From NCBI GenBank assembly GCA_017407705.1, contig JAFQWA010000027.1, forward strand, positions 44,266 to 108,265: a DNA stretch of 64,000 bases, in the 5' to 3' direction. A model generated the notes under the pieces. The model was not told where the DNA came from. It was given only the letters and a program-made list of their open reading frames with translations, and did not search any database. The DNA is from Clostridia bacterium (lineage in GTDB: Bacteria; Bacillota; Clostridia; Oscillospirales; Acutalibacteraceae). Positions 52,333-61,118 of the stretch are shown here, one piece after another (position 1 is the first letter of the stretch; each line of letters starts with the position of its first letter). The translations under genes and the position numbers were made by a program.

Positions 52333-52613
52333 GAGGGTGAGAGTCTTTTGAATATACAAACATTACAGCATTTTATTATGCATAATGCACAAAAAGCAGC
52401 GTTATTTTTCTCTAACAATAAAAACACTTGACAAATACATCCAAAACAATTATAATATGAGCAATGATTTTGTCCCAACATATATGTGTATCAAGCTACA
52501 TATATTATATTAAAGTCAGGCTTTTAGTATTTTTTTCATATTAAAAGCTGTTTTATTTTGTGTCAAAATCGGTATAATAATCACCAAGCACATGGTTTAA
52601 AGGAGATATATAA
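52333..52613. other. Intergenic region before greA
   Basis: 281 bases holding the greA promoter at 52428-52456. About 160 bases of leader follow, with an imperfect inverted repeat (ATATATGTGTA / TACATATAT, about 52480-52509). No riboswitch was recognised. Confidence 0.55.
52428..52456 (+). promoter_or_regulatory. Predicted strong promoter of greA
   Basis: Perfect TTGACA (52428-52433), a 17-base spacer and perfect TATAAT (52451-52456). The transcript would have a leader of about 150 bases before ATG 52614. Confidence 0.8.
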
Positions 52614-53087
52614 ATGGCAAAGCAAGTATTTTTAACCCCCACAGGACTCAAGGAGCTTCAGGACGAGTTGGACATCCTTAAGGTGGAAAAACGTAAGGAG
52701 ATTGCCGAAAAAATCAAGGTTGCATTGTCATTTGGCGACCTTTCTGAGAACAGTGAATATGACGAGGCTAAAAACGATCAGGCAAAGCTGGAAAACAGAA
52801 TCAATGAGATCGAAGCTATGCTCAAAAACGCTACTATCATAGATGAAAACGAAATTGCAGGCGACGAAATCCGTATCGGCACTAAATTTAAGGTGTTGGA
52901 TATTGATTTTGACGAGGAAGTTGTTTATAAAATGGTTGGTTCCGCTGAGGCTGATCCCCTCTCCGGCAAAATTTCCGATGAATCCCCCATCGGCAAGGCT
53001 TTAATGGGTCATAAAGCAGGTGAAACCGTTACTGCTATTGCTCCCGACGGAGAAATTCAGTTTAAAATCCTTGAAATTATAAAATAA
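52614..53087 (+). CDS. greA: Transcription elongation factor GreA
   Basis: A 157-residue GreA that rescues backtracked RNA polymerase. The N-terminal coiled-coil with acidic tip ([17 protein letters not shown], about residues 41-57) inserts into the polymerase channel. The C-terminal FKBP-like domain has [19 protein letters not shown] 52614 follows AAAGGAGA. Confidence 0.97.
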   Translation: MAKQVFLTPTGLKELQDELDILKVEKRKEIAEKIKVALSFGDLSENSEYDEAKNDQAKLENRINEIEAMLKNATIIDENEIAGDEIRIGTKFKVLDIDFDEEVVYKMVGSAEADPLSGKISDESPIGKALMGHKAGETVTAIAPDGEIQFKILEIIK

Positions 53088-53110
53088 TTTCAAAATTTTT
53101 GAAAAAATTT

Positions 53111-53140
53111 GCGGACAGAGGTTTATTCTGTCCGCTTTTT
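53111..53140 (+). terminator. Terminator of greA
   Basis: GCGGACAGA (53111-53119) with TCTGTCCGC (53127-53135), then TTTTT. The lysS -10 (TATAAT, 53145-53150) is just downstream. Confidence 0.88.
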
Positions 53141-53182
53141 GTGTTATAATGGTCAATAATATTGCTTTTTGGAGATGAAAAA

Positions 53183-54685
53183 ATGGCAGAGCATAATACA
53201 GAAGTACTCACAGAGATGGAAGATTTAAGCGAAGTTTTGAGAGTCAGACGTGAAAAGCTGGCAGCTTTGCAGGCTGAGGGTAAGGACCCCTTTGAGATCA
53301 CCACCTGTGACAGAACTCATAATTCAAAGGAGATCGTTGATAACTTTGAGCAGCTTGAAAATCAGACCGTTACTATCGCCGGCAGAATAATGAGCTGGAG
53401 AGATATGGGTAAGGCTGCGTTTATCGACATTCGTGACCGTGACGGCAGAATGCAGGTTTATCTGAAAATAGATGATCTGGGTGAAGACGTTTGGACAGGC
53501 TTTAAGAAATGGGATATCGGCGACATCGCATCGGTTACAGGTTTTGTTTTCCGTACCCGTCGTGGTGAAATTTCCGTTCACGCTAAAGAGGTTAAGCTGC
53601 TTTCTAAGTCATTACAGCCGTTGCCTGAGAAGTGGCACGGTCTTAAGGACACTGATTTAAGATACCGTCAGCGTTACGTTGACCTTATCGTTAACCCCGA
53701 CGTTAAGCAGACCTTTATGAGCCGCAGCAAGATCATATCCACCTTCCGCAGAGTGCTGGATTCCCGTGGATTTATCGAGGTTGAAACTCCCATACTTAAC
53801 ACCATCGCAGGTGGCGCTACTGCAAGACCCTTTATCACCCACCACAACGCACTGGATATGGACCTTTATTTGAGAATTGCTCCCGAGCTTTATCTTAAAA
53901 GACTTATCGTTGGCGGTATGGAGCGTGTTTACGAGATCGGCAGACAGTTCAGAAACGAGGGTATTTCCATTAAGCATAACCCCGAGTTTACTCTCTGCGA
54001 GATGTATCAGGCATACACCGACTACAACGGTATGATGGAGCTTACTGAAACTATCGTTTCTGAGTGCTGCAAGGAAGTTAACGGCACCACACAGATCACA
54101 TATCAGGGCAAGGAGATCGACCTTACCGCTCCCTTTAAGCGTTTGCCTATGTTGGAGGCTGTTAAGCAGTATTCCGGCGTTGACTTTAACGAGTTTAAGG
54201 GTGACACCGAAAAGGCAAAGGCTATTGCTAAAGAGCGTCACGTTGAAACTAAAGAGACTGACACTTGGGGCGATATCGTTAACCTGTTCTTTGAAACTTA
54301 CGTTGAGGAGAATTTGGTTCAGCCCACATTTATTATCGACTATCCCGTTGAGATCTCTCCGCTTACTAAACGTAAGCCCGATTGCAAGGAGCTGACCGAG
54401 CGTTTCGAGCTGTTTATTGACGGTAGAGAGTACGGTAACGCTTACTCTGAGCTGAATGATCCTATTGATCAGAAAGGCAGATTTGAGCGTCAGGTAGCAC
54501 TGCGTGAGGCAGGCGACCAGGAGGCTAATATGATGGATGATGACTTCATCAACGCACTGGAGTACGGTATGCCTCCCACAGGTGGTTTGGGAATCGGTAT
54601 CGACAGATTGGTTATGCTTTTAACTGATAAAGCCTCTATCCGTGACGTCCTCCTCTTCCCAACAATGAAGCCTCAGGATAAATAA
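53183..54685 (+). CDS. lysS: Lysyl-tRNA synthetase, class II
   Basis: A 500-residue class II LysRS. The N-terminal OB-fold anticodon-binding domain (about residues 60-150) contains [20 protein letters not shown]. Class II motif 1 region [10 protein letters not shown], motif 2 [15 protein letters not shown] and motif 3 [12 protein letters not shown] are complete. ATG 53183 is chosen after TTGGAGATG; TTG 53162 precedes the ribosome site. The -10 TATAAT at 53145-53150 has a weak -35 within the greA terminator. Confidence 0.97.
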   Translation: MAEHNTEVLTEMEDLSEVLRVRREKLAALQAEGKDPFEITTCDRTHNSKEIVDNFEQLENQTVTIAGRIMSWRDMGKAAFIDIRDRDGRMQVYLKIDDLGEDVWTGFKKWDIGDIASVTGFVFRTRRGEISVHAKEVKLLSKSLQPLPEKWHGLKDTDLRYRQRYVDLIVNPDVKQTFMSRSKIISTFRRVLDSRGFIEVETPILNTIAGGATARPFITHHNALDMDLYLRIAPELYLKRLIVGGMERVYEIGRQFRNEGISIKHNPEFTLCEMYQAYTDYNGMMELTETIVSECCKEVNGTTQITYQGKEIDLTAPFKRLPMLEAVKQYSGVDFNEFKGDTEKAKAIAKERHVETKETDTWGDIVNLFFETYVEENLVQPTFIIDYPVEISPLTKRKPDCKELTERFELFIDGREYGNAYSELNDPIDQKGRFERQVALREAGDQEANMMDDDFINALEYGMPPTGGLGIGIDRLVMLLTDKASIRDVLLFPTMKPQDK

Positions 54686-54721
54686 GCTTGGGAAAATTAA
54701 GGAATTAAAAGCACGAAACGA

Positions 54722-54752
54722 AAAACACTCTGCTGTTACGGCAGAGTGTTTT
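54722..54752. terminator. Terminator after lysS
   Basis: AAAACACTCTGC (54722-54733) with GCAGAGTGTTTT (54741-54752). It is usable in both directions, facing the convergent XRE gene. Confidence 0.9.
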
Positions 54753-54765
54753 GCTATTCCTAAAG

Positions 54766-55008
54766 TTATTTAATTTCCTGCTCTATATCATCAAAAATGT
54801 CAGCATCGAAGAATTCACGGAGTGAAATGTCTAATCCGTCACAGAGCTTCTTGATAGTAACAATTCCGGGATTTTGGCTTTTCTCGTTCAAAACACTATA
54901 AAGAGTTGACGGAGATATGCCCGACAAATTTGCCAAAGCATTTATCGCAATGTTCTTTTTATTACACAATTGAATAATACGGTTCGCAACAGCGTTTTTA
55001 GTATTCAC
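54766..55008 (-). CDS. XRE-family regulator divergent from SLOG gene
   Basis: An 80-residue Cro/C1 helix-turn-helix protein (NRIIQLCNKKNIAINALANL, then SGISPSTLYSVLNEKSQNPG and KKLCDGLDISLREFFD) with a short acidic tail. GTG 55008 has AGAGGTGG upstream. The intergenic stretch to the divergent SLOG gene has four CGATATATCG-type dyads, almost certainly its operators. It likely represses itself and the SLOG gene. The inducing signal is unknown. Confidence 0.85.
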   Translation of the reverse strand: MNTKNAVANRIIQLCNKKNIAINALANLSGISPSTLYSVLNEKSQNPGIVTIKKLCDGLDISLREFFDADIFDDIEQEIK

Positions 55009-55020
55009 AGAACCACCTCT

Positions 55021-55117
55021 ACGATATATCGTTGTTATAATTTTATAAAAATATTCGATATATCGTATGGGATATATCGCAAAGTTGATTTGTTTGTGCT
55101 ATAATTACGATATATCG
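55021..55117. promoter_or_regulatory. Four CGATATATCG operator dyads
   Basis: ACGATATATCGT (55021-55032), CGATATATCG (55056-55065), the variant GGATATATCG (55070-55079) and CGATATATCG (55108-55117) lie between the divergent XRE and SLOG genes. Three are perfect palindromes. One is next to the rightward -10-like TATAAT (55100-55105). Confidence 0.85.
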
Positions 55118-55134
55118 CATATCGAGGTGAATTT

Positions 55135-55605
55135 ATGAAAGAAAATACCTGTTGCTTTATCGGTCATAGAACTATAAACGAAACCGAAGATTTAAAATTA
55201 AAACTTAATGAAATTATTGAAAAACTGATAGTGCACGAAAATGTAGATACCTTTCTTTTCGGGAGCAAGAGCCGATTTAATAGCTTGTGCCTTGAAACAG
55301 TGACAGAAACAAAAGAAAAATACCCGTACATAAAACGGGTGTATGTACGGGCTGAATATCCGTATATCAGTGAGCACTATAAAAATTATCTGCTGGAAAG
55401 CTATGAGGACACTTATTACCCCGAAAATATAATGAATTCAGGCAGAGCCGCCTATGTTGAGCGCAACTATGAGATGATAGATAAAAGCCGTTATTGCATC
55501 GTTTACTACAACAAACAGGGCGCTCCCACTACTCGCAAAAGCGGCGCAAAAACTGCTCTTGATTATGCGGTCAAACAGAAAAAACACATCATAAAACTGC
55601 CTTAA
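55135..55605 (+). CDS. SLOG-superfamily (DUF1273-like) protein
   Basis: A 156-residue Rossmann-like protein. NTCCFIGHR (residues 4-12) is the SLOG/YpsA-type nucleotide-binding start. TFLFGSKSRFNSLCLETV and the C-terminal GAKTALDYAVKQKKHIIKL complete the fold. SLOG proteins are predicted to bind ADP-ribose-like nucleotides, sometimes as sensors in defence systems. No effector domain (TIR, nuclease or membrane helix) is fused here. It is divergent from and probably repressed by the XRE regulator. ATG 55135 has CGAGGTG upstream. Confidence 0.82.
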   Translation: MKENTCCFIGHRTINETEDLKLKLNEIIEKLIVHENVDTFLFGSKSRFNSLCLETVTETKEKYPYIKRVYVRAEYPYISEHYKNYLLESYEDTYYPENIMNSGRAAYVERNYEMIDKSRYCIVYYNKQGAPTTRKSGAKTALDYAVKQKKHIIKLP

Positions 55606-55636
55606 TCACTCGTTCTTTCAAGGCGGTTTTGTTTTG
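55594..55636 (+). terminator. Terminator overlapping SLOG stop codon
   Basis: AAAACTGCCTT (55594-55604) with AAGGCGGTTTT (55620-55630), then GTTTTG. The loop is 15 bases and the stem includes the last codons. Confidence 0.7.
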
Positions 55637-55691
55637 AGTACGGTTTATGGGACTTTAAATATACTATCATATTATCAGAGGGGTTGATAAT

Positions 55692-56012
55692 ATGTCTGAA
55701 AAGGAAAAATATAGACAGAGGTTAAAAGATAACATTATTGAGATAATTGTTTCTGCAATTAAACTGGTTATTTTGTTTCTGGTTTCGCCCGCTTTTATTA
55801 AGTACGGTTTTACTGACAGACTGCCGATTGTAGACGAAGTCCTCTCATACCCAATACTTCTTATTGATCCGGTTCGATTATTTGGATTCATTTTAGGCTT
55901 GATTGCAATGATAATAGCACCTGTGGTAGCATGTGTTTTTGCAATTGACTCGGTTGTTTCAATAATTGATGCCATAAAGGATATTAAAAACTCAAAACAA
56001 AATAAATCATAA
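55692..56012 (+). CDS. Small membrane protein of unknown function
   Basis: A 106-residue protein with two or three hydrophobic segments (about residues 15-38, 60-82 and 82-92) and charged ends (MSEKEKYRQRLKD and IKNSKQNKS). ATG 55692 follows AGAGGGGTTG. It lies between the SLOG gene and trxA, with a terminator on its left, so it seems to be its own unit. No family was recognised. Confidence 0.65.
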   Translation: MSEKEKYRQRLKDNIIEIIVSAIKLVILFLVSPAFIKYGFTDRLPIVDEVLSYPILLIDPVRLFGFILGLIAMIIAPVVACVFAIDSVVSIIDAIKDIKNSKQNKS

Positions 56013-56080
56013 CATTATGGTAGAAATTTCAGATAAAAACGGTTATAATAAAAGCATACTAAAAGAAAGGATGTAATTTT

Positions 56081-56389
56081 ATGTCAGTAATTAGTGTAAA
56101 TAAAGATAATTTCGATATGATCAAAAACAGCGACAAAACTGTTTTGTTAGACTTTTTTGCCGACTGGTGCGGTCCTTGCCGCATGGTGTCTCCTATGGTG
56201 GATGAGATTGCTGAGGAAAATTCTCAGTATTTGGTGGGCAAGGTGAATGTGGATGAACAGCCCGAACTGGCTCAGGCTTTTGGGGTGTCCAGTATTCCTA
56301 TGCTGGTTGTGATGAAAGACGGCAAGATCGTAAACCAGTCAGTGGGTGCCCGTCCGAAAGCACAGATACTCAGTATGTTAGAGGATTAG
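56081..56389 (+). CDS. trxA: Thioredoxin
   Basis: A 102-residue thioredoxin with the redox motif WCGPC (29-33) and the cis-proline loop SSIPMLVV. It reduces cytoplasmic disulfides and is reduced by the adjacent TrxB. ATG 56081 has AAAGGATG. It lies 3 bases from trxB, so the pair is one operon. A TATAAT-like -10 is about 35 bases upstream. Confidence 0.97.
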   Translation: MSVISVNKDNFDMIKNSDKTVLLDFFADWCGPCRMVSPMVDEIAEENSQYLVGKVNVDEQPELAQAFGVSSIPMLVVMKDGKIVNQSVGARPKAQILSMLED

Positions 56390-56392
56390 GCT

Positions 56393-57316
56393 ATGGACCG
56401 CATTTATGATATGGTCATTATCGGCGGCGGCCCTGCAGGATATACTGCGGCGCTGTACGCCACCCGTGCAGGATTTGACACTGCGGTGGTTGAAAGACTG
56501 TCTGCAGGCGGTCAGGTGGCGTTGACCGGTGTTATCGACAACTATCCCGGTTTTGAGCTGGGAATTGACGGGTTTGAGCTGGGTATGAAAATGCAGCAGG
56601 GCGCCGAGCGTTTTGGCGCCACCACCCACTATACCGAGGTTTTATCGGTGGAGCTTTCCGAGAAAATAAAAGTGGTCCACACCGATAGCGGCGTTATCAA
56701 GGGCAAGACCCTGGTTATCGCCACCGGTGCAAATCCCCGTGAACTGGGTTTGCAACGGGAAAAAGAGCTTGTGGGAAAAGGTGTGCATTACTGTGCCCAT
56801 TGTGACGGCAGATTTTACAAGGACAAGACTGTTGTGGTAATCGGTGGCGGTAACAGTGCGGTGTCGGATGCGCTGTATCTTTCCAATATTGCCAAAAAGG
56901 TGATTTTGGTGCATCGTAGAGATACCTTAACCGCCACTAAAATCTACCACGATCCGCTGATGAAGGCACAAAACGTGGAGTTTTGTTGGAACAGCGTGGT
57001 TGAGCAGTTGGTTGCCGACCAGAGAGTTTCAGGGGTGGTAATCCGCAACGTAAAGGACAACACCCGTACTCAAATAGACTGCGACGGTGTGTTTATCAGC
57101 ATCGGCAGACAGCCTGCCACTGCCTTTTTAAAGGACAAGCTTCAGCTTGACAACGTTGGCTATATTATTGCCGACGAAACCACCAAAACAGAGATAGACG
57201 GCGTTTTTGCCGCAGGTGACGTCCGCACTAAAGCCCTGCGACAGATAGTTACTGCAGTGGCAGACGGCGCTGTGGCAGTGCATTATGCGGAAGAATATCT
57301 TAATCAGAGCAAATAA
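56393..57316 (+). CDS. trxB: Thioredoxin reductase
   Basis: A 307-residue low-molecular-weight flavoprotein reductase. FAD-binding is GGGPAGYTAALYATRAG, the redox-active motif CAHCDG has C134 and C137, the NADPH-binding part is VIGGGNSAVSDALYLS, and the C-terminal GVFAAGDVRTKALRQIVTA is present. The CAHC variant replaces the usual CATC or CAVC but keeps both cysteines. Confidence 0.96.
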   Translation: MDRIYDMVIIGGGPAGYTAALYATRAGFDTAVVERLSAGGQVALTGVIDNYPGFELGIDGFELGMKMQQGAERFGATTHYTEVLSVELSEKIKVVHTDSGVIKGKTLVIATGANPRELGLQREKELVGKGVHYCAHCDGRFYKDKTVVVIGGGNSAVSDALYLSNIAKKVILVHRRDTLTATKIYHDPLMKAQNVEFCWNSVVEQLVADQRVSGVVIRNVKDNTRTQIDCDGVFISIGRQPATAFLKDKLQLDNVGYIIADETTKTEIDGVFAAGDVRTKALRQIVTAVADGAVAVHYAEEYLNQSK

Positions 57317-57346
57317 ACAGACACGCTGTGTGTCTGTTTATTTTTT
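57311..57346 (+). terminator. Terminator of trxAB
   Basis: AAATAAACAGACAC (57311-57324) with GTGTCTGTTTATTT (57330-57343), then TTT. The left arm includes the trxB stop codon. Confidence 0.92.
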
Positions 57347-57416
57347 CTTTAGGGTATTGTGTAAGGCTATATAATTTGATATAATATTTATATAATCTGT
57401 TATCAAGGAGGACCTT

Positions 57417-58046
57417 ATGAAAAAGTTTTTAAAATGGATGGAAAATTACTGGTATCATTATAAATTCCGCACCGTATTTATCGGTTTTTTAATATTTGTG
57501 GTAGTGTTTTTTGCCGTTCAGGAGTTAAAACGTGAGCATTACGACTACACAGTGGTTTTATATTTAAGCGAAACTGTGTCCCCTGAATTTGAAGAAGCAG
57601 TGGAGCGTACTTTGGAAAAATATGCCGATGATTTCGACGGTAACGGTGAAGTTAACGTTCAGCTTTTAAACTTTTCATACAGTCCTTACGGCAGTAATAA
57701 CGACTACCGTTTAGGTCAGGCGTCGGCGTTGATGGGTGAGCTGCAAAACAACACCACCTTTTTGTTCATCACCGATTCCTACCGTTTTGACGAGTTAAAC
57801 GAAAAGAATATTTTTGAGCAGCAGGACTTTTTGGATTCTAAAGACAACCGCTGTTTTGCACTAAATTACACACCATTCCACAAAAACGTTTACAAGGAGT
57901 TCAGCACCATATCCGCCGCTGAATTAACGGTTTCGGATATGTATATTTCCACCAGACTTGCACCTGAGCAAGGCAAGAAAAATTATCCTCATTACGAGGG
58001 TGCGTTGAAAATGCTTCAAAAAATTGCTTCCGATAAGGGGGAATAG
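57417..58046 (+). CDS. Membrane-anchored hypothetical protein before comM-like gene
   Basis: A 209-residue protein. One N-terminal membrane helix (about residues 18-38) follows a basic/aromatic start (MKKFLKWMENYWYHYKFR). The rest is extracytoplasmic and acidic, with FLFITDSYRFDELNEKNIF and KNYPHYEGALKMLQKI. No enzyme motif or lipobox was seen, so it is not recognised. ATG 57417 has AAGGAGGA. It lies 3 bases before the ComM-like gene, so both are expressed together. Confidence 0.75.
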   Translation: MKKFLKWMENYWYHYKFRTVFIGFLIFVVVFFAVQELKREHYDYTVVLYLSETVSPEFEEAVERTLEKYADDFDGNGEVNVQLLNFSYSPYGSNNDYRLGQASALMGELQNNTTFLFITDSYRFDELNEKNIFEQQDFLDSKDNRCFALNYTPFHKNVYKEFSTISAAELTVSDMYISTRLAPEQGKKNYPHYEGALKMLQKIASDKGE

Positions 58047-58049
58047 TTT

Positions 58050-59582
58050 ATGTTATCAAAGCTGTCCAGTATGGGTGTTTGGGGCATAAACGCCTATGCG
58101 GTTGAGGTAGAAACTCACATTTCATCGGGTCTTCCTTCCTTCGATATAGTGGGTCTGCCCGACGCTTCGGTAAAGGAGTCCCGTGACCGAGTCCGTTCTG
58201 CGCTGAAAAACAGCGGATTTGACTTTCCCGTAAGCCGAATTACCGTTAACCTTGCCCCTGCCGACATTAAAAAAGAGGGTCCCGTTTACGACCTTCCCAT
58301 TTTAATCGGACTTTTACTGGCAAACGAAACCATAAAAGCCGACATATCCGGTTGTATCTTTGCAGGTGAATTGTCTTTAAACGGTCAGGTGCGTCCTGTA
58401 AAGGGATTGCTGTCTATGGCGGTAAAGGCAAAGGAGCTGGGCTATAAATCCATTTTCGTACCGGAGGAAATAGCCGCTCAGGCAGCGGTGGTTAAGGGGA
58501 TAGAGGTTTATCCTGTGAAAACCGCAGTGCAGCTGGTGAACCACCTTTGCGGCATTGAGCAAATAACCCCCATAGAGCCGCTGGAGATGGACTTTGAAAA
58601 CAACGGCGCTTATCTCGACTTTTCCGACGTGGCAGGTCAGGAGTTTGCTAAAAAGGCACTGGAGATTGCCGCTGCAGGTGGACATAACGTTTTGCTTATT
58701 GGTGCCCCTGGCTCAGGAAAAAGTATGTTGGCAAAGAGGTTACCCTCGATTTTACCTGATATGACCTTTGAGGAAGCCATTGAAACAACATCAATATACT
58801 CGGTGTCGGGTAAGCTGAGCAACCATACCCCCATTATCACTCAGCGACCCTTCCGTTCACCTCACCACACAGTTTCTGCGGCGGCGTTATCAGGTGGCGG
58901 AACCACACCCACTCCCGGTGAGATCTCACTGGCACATAACGGAGTCTTGTTTTTAGACGAGCTGCCCGAATTTTCCCGCACGTCTATGGAGGTGTTGCGT
59001 CAGCCCTTGGAGGATGGCGTGGTAAACATCTCCCGTGTGTCGGGTGCGCTGACTTACCCCTGCTCAGTCATATTTGTTGCCGCGATGAACCCCTGTCCTT
59101 GCGGATACTACGGTCATCCCACCAAAAAGTGTATCTGCAGTGATAAGGCGGTGGCTAAGTATTTGAACAGAATTTCAGGTCCTATGCTGGACCGTATGGA
59201 TCTGCATATTGAGGTGCCGTCAGTTAAGTTTGAGGAGCTGACCTCGAAGGAAAAAGCGGAAAGCTCTGCTCAGATCAAAAAGAGGGTAAATGCCGCCCGT
59301 AAGATACAGCAACAGCGTTACAAGGATTACGGTATTAACTGCAACGCCAAGCTCACCACCTCAATGCTTAAAAAGTTTTGTGTGTTGGATGATGAGGCAA
59401 GTGCGTTTTTGAAAAATTCCTTCGACCGCTTAGGTCTATCAGGCAGAGCCTATGATCGCATATTAAAGGTTTCACGAACTATTGCGGATCTTGACGGCTG
59501 TGAAAACATCAACGTTTCCCACGTGGCACAGGCCATAAGATTTCGAAACCTTGAACAGAAATATTGGAATAATAACAACTAA
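58050..59582 (+). CDS. YifB/ComM-family Mg-chelatase-like AAA+ ATPase
   Basis: A 510-residue protein. The N-terminal Lon-like domain GLPSFDIVGLPDASVKES is followed by an AAA+ domain with Walker A GAPGSGKSMLAKRL and Walker B GVLFLDELPEF. A zinc-like motif AMNPCPCGYYGHPTKKCIC precedes the C-terminal Mg_chelatase_C. ComM is a branch-migration helicase in natural transformation in proteobacteria; the role in Clostridia is less clear. It is co-transcribed with the preceding membrane protein. Confidence 0.93.
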   Translation: MLSKLSSMGVWGINAYAVEVETHISSGLPSFDIVGLPDASVKESRDRVRSALKNSGFDFPVSRITVNLAPADIKKEGPVYDLPILIGLLLANETIKADISGCIFAGELSLNGQVRPVKGLLSMAVKAKELGYKSIFVPEEIAAQAAVVKGIEVYPVKTAVQLVNHLCGIEQITPIEPLEMDFENNGAYLDFSDVAGQEFAKKALEIAAAGGHNVLLIGAPGSGKSMLAKRLPSILPDMTFEEAIETTSIYSVSGKLSNHTPIITQRPFRSPHHTVSAAALSGGGTTPTPGEISLAHNGVLFLDELPEFSRTSMEVLRQPLEDGVVNISRVSGALTYPCSVIFVAAMNPCPCGYYGHPTKKCICSDKAVAKYLNRISGPMLDRMDLHIEVPSVKFEELTSKEKAESSAQIKKRVNAARKIQQQRYKDYGINCNAKLTTSMLKKFCVLDDEASAFLKNSFDRLGLSGRAYDRILKVSRTIADLDGCENINVSHVAQAIRFRNLEQKYWNNNN

Positions 59583-59597
59583 TTTGGAGATGTTTTT

Positions 59598-60305
59598 ATG
59601 GGTTATAAATATGAAATGCATCTGCACACCAGTGAGGGTAGTAAATGTGGTGGCAGCACCGGCGCTGAGATGGTAAAGGCCTTTTACGAGATAGGCTTTG
59701 CAGGGCTGGTCGTTACCGACCATTTCTTCAACGGCAACTCTACCGTGCCCCGTGACCTGCCCTGGGCAGAGCGTGTGGAGCTTTACTGCAAGGGCTACGA
59801 AAACGCTTTACAAGAGGCAAAAAAGTATGAAGATTTCGATGTGTTTTTCGGCATAGAGTTCGGTTATCCGCCCTATGGAAAAGAGTTTTTGACCTACGGT
59901 GTGGATAAGCAGTTTTTGCTCAGTAACCCCGATATTATGGAAATTCCCATTGAGGAATACGCCGCCCGTGTTAAGGCTTACGGCGGTTATATTGCTCAGG
60001 CTCATCCATACAGACAGGCAGATTATATTGACGATTCCAAGCTGCCCGACCCCTCTTTTTTAGACGGAGTAGAAACCTTTAATTTCGGAAATACCTGGCG
60101 TGATCCCGTTTGGAACGATATGGCAGAGGAGTTTGCAAATAAATATGATTTAGGCAAAATTTCAGGCTCTGATACCCACCACATCGGCGTTAAGGGTAGT
60201 GCAGGTATGGAGTTTGATTACAGGATAAAAACTCCTAAGGAGTTAGTTGCAGCTCTTCACCGCCGTGACGGCAGACTGATAATAAACGGAGAAGTGCAAA
60301 AGTAA
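59598..60305 (+). CDS. PHP-domain phosphoesterase
   Basis: A 235-residue PHP-superfamily protein. The metal-binding motifs are complete: HLHTSEGS near residues 8-15, VVTDHFFN, GIEFGYP, QAHPYR and SGSDTHHIG. Such proteins act as histidinol phosphatase-like or oligonucleotide/sugar phosphatases; the substrate is unknown. It is 15 bases after the ComM-like gene, with TTGGAG upstream. Confidence 0.88.
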   Translation: MGYKYEMHLHTSEGSKCGGSTGAEMVKAFYEIGFAGLVVTDHFFNGNSTVPRDLPWAERVELYCKGYENALQEAKKYEDFDVFFGIEFGYPPYGKEFLTYGVDKQFLLSNPDIMEIPIEEYAARVKAYGGYIAQAHPYRQADYIDDSKLPDPSFLDGVETFNFGNTWRDPVWNDMAEEFANKYDLGKISGSDTHHIGVKGSAGMEFDYRIKTPKELVAALHRRDGRLIINGEVQK

Positions 60306-60309
60306 AATA

Positions 60310-60342
60310 AAAAAGCTCAACGATTTGTTCGTTGGGCTTTTT
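60310..60342 (+). terminator. Terminator of comM-PHP unit
   Basis: AAAAAGCTCAACGA (60310-60323) with TCGTTGGGCTTTTT (60329-60342), one G-T pair. Confidence 0.88.
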
Positions 60343-60406
60343 GTTTTGGGTAGAATAATTAAATGGTGTAGTGGGAAAAATGTATAGAGAAAGTGAGGTA
60401 AAAATT

Positions 60407-61075
60407 ATGTTCAAACACGAAAAAGCATTGTTTCATCCCGTTGAAGTAGAACGCCCCAATCCCCAGTACGCTGCACTGTTGCAGGAGCAGTTGGGTGGTG
60501 GAAACGGTGAGCTTAAAGCGGCTATGCAGTATATGTCCCAGAGCTTTCGGATTAAAGATCCCGAAATCAAGGACTTGTTTTTGGATATTGCCGCTGAGGA
60601 GCTGGGCCATATGGAAATGGTGGCGCAGACTATCAATCTGTTAAATGGCCACGACGTAGATGCTGCCGCTGTGCCTTCAGGTGAGATACAGTCCCACGTT
60701 ATTTTAGGGCTTAATCCCGGACTTATCAACGCATCGGGCTACTCCTGGACTGCCGACTATGTAACCGTTACCGGCGATCTTTGTGCAGATCTGCTTTCTA
60801 ATATTGCGTCGGAGCAACGTGCAAAGGTGGTTTACGAGTACCTCTACCGCCAGATCGACGATAAAAAGGTTAAAGAGACTATCGACTTTTTGTTAAACCG
60901 TGAGGAAGCTCATAACGCTATGTTCCGAGAAGCCTTTAACAAGGTGCAGCAAACGGGGTCTAACCGTGATTTCGGCACCACAAAGGCTGCTAAGATGTAT
61001 TTCAGTATGTCGGAGCCTTCTCCCGCTGACAGCCGTTTTGAAAAGGCAGACGTAACCCCACCCTCTTTTAAATAA
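60407..61075 (+). CDS. Manganese catalase family protein (CotJC-like)
   Basis: A 222-residue ferritin-like protein of the Mn-catalase/CotJC family. The dimetal ligands are in GNGELKAAMQYMSQSF, AAEELGHMEM (E-x-x-H), EQRAKVVYEYLYRQ and NREEAHNAMF. CotJC is a spore-coat protein in Bacillus, and many clostridia use such proteins for peroxide defence. cotJA and cotJB are absent nearby. ATG 60407 follows AGTGAGG; the frame continues upstream to 60371 without a ribosome site. Confidence 0.93.
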   Translation: MFKHEKALFHPVEVERPNPQYAALLQEQLGGGNGELKAAMQYMSQSFRIKDPEIKDLFLDIAAEELGHMEMVAQTINLLNGHDVDAAAVPSGEIQSHVILGLNPGLINASGYSWTADYVTVTGDLCADLLSNIASEQRAKVVYEYLYRQIDDKKVKETIDFLLNREEAHNAMFREAFNKVQQTGSNRDFGTTKAAKMYFSMSEPSPADSRFEKADVTPPSFK

Positions 61076-61080
61076 AATGA

Positions 61081-61118
61081 AAAACCCCCGACAGGTTTTG
61101 TCTGTTGGGGGGTTATTT
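61081..61118. terminator. Terminator between cotJC-like and GH39 genes
   Basis: AACCCCCGACAG (61083-61094) with CTGTTGGGGGGTT (61102-61114). T-rich and A-rich flanks suit both convergent genes. Confidence 0.85.

Noticed and set aside
52457..52613. Possible riboswitch or T-box in the greA leader
   Set aside because: The leader is long but lacks T-box, S-box or other conserved motifs and has no terminator hairpin with a T-run.
53088..53182. T-box leader for lysS
   Set aside because: The gap is under 100 bases and is filled by the greA terminator and a -10; no T-box sequence is seen.
53657..54241. 194-codon minus-strand frame inside lysS
   Set aside because: Antisense to an intact lysS, with no ribosome site or family match.
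55135..55605. A complete Thoeris- or CBASS-type defence system at the SLOG gene
   Set aside because: No TIR, cyclase, nuclease or NADase partner is found nearby, so only a sensor-like protein can be claimed.
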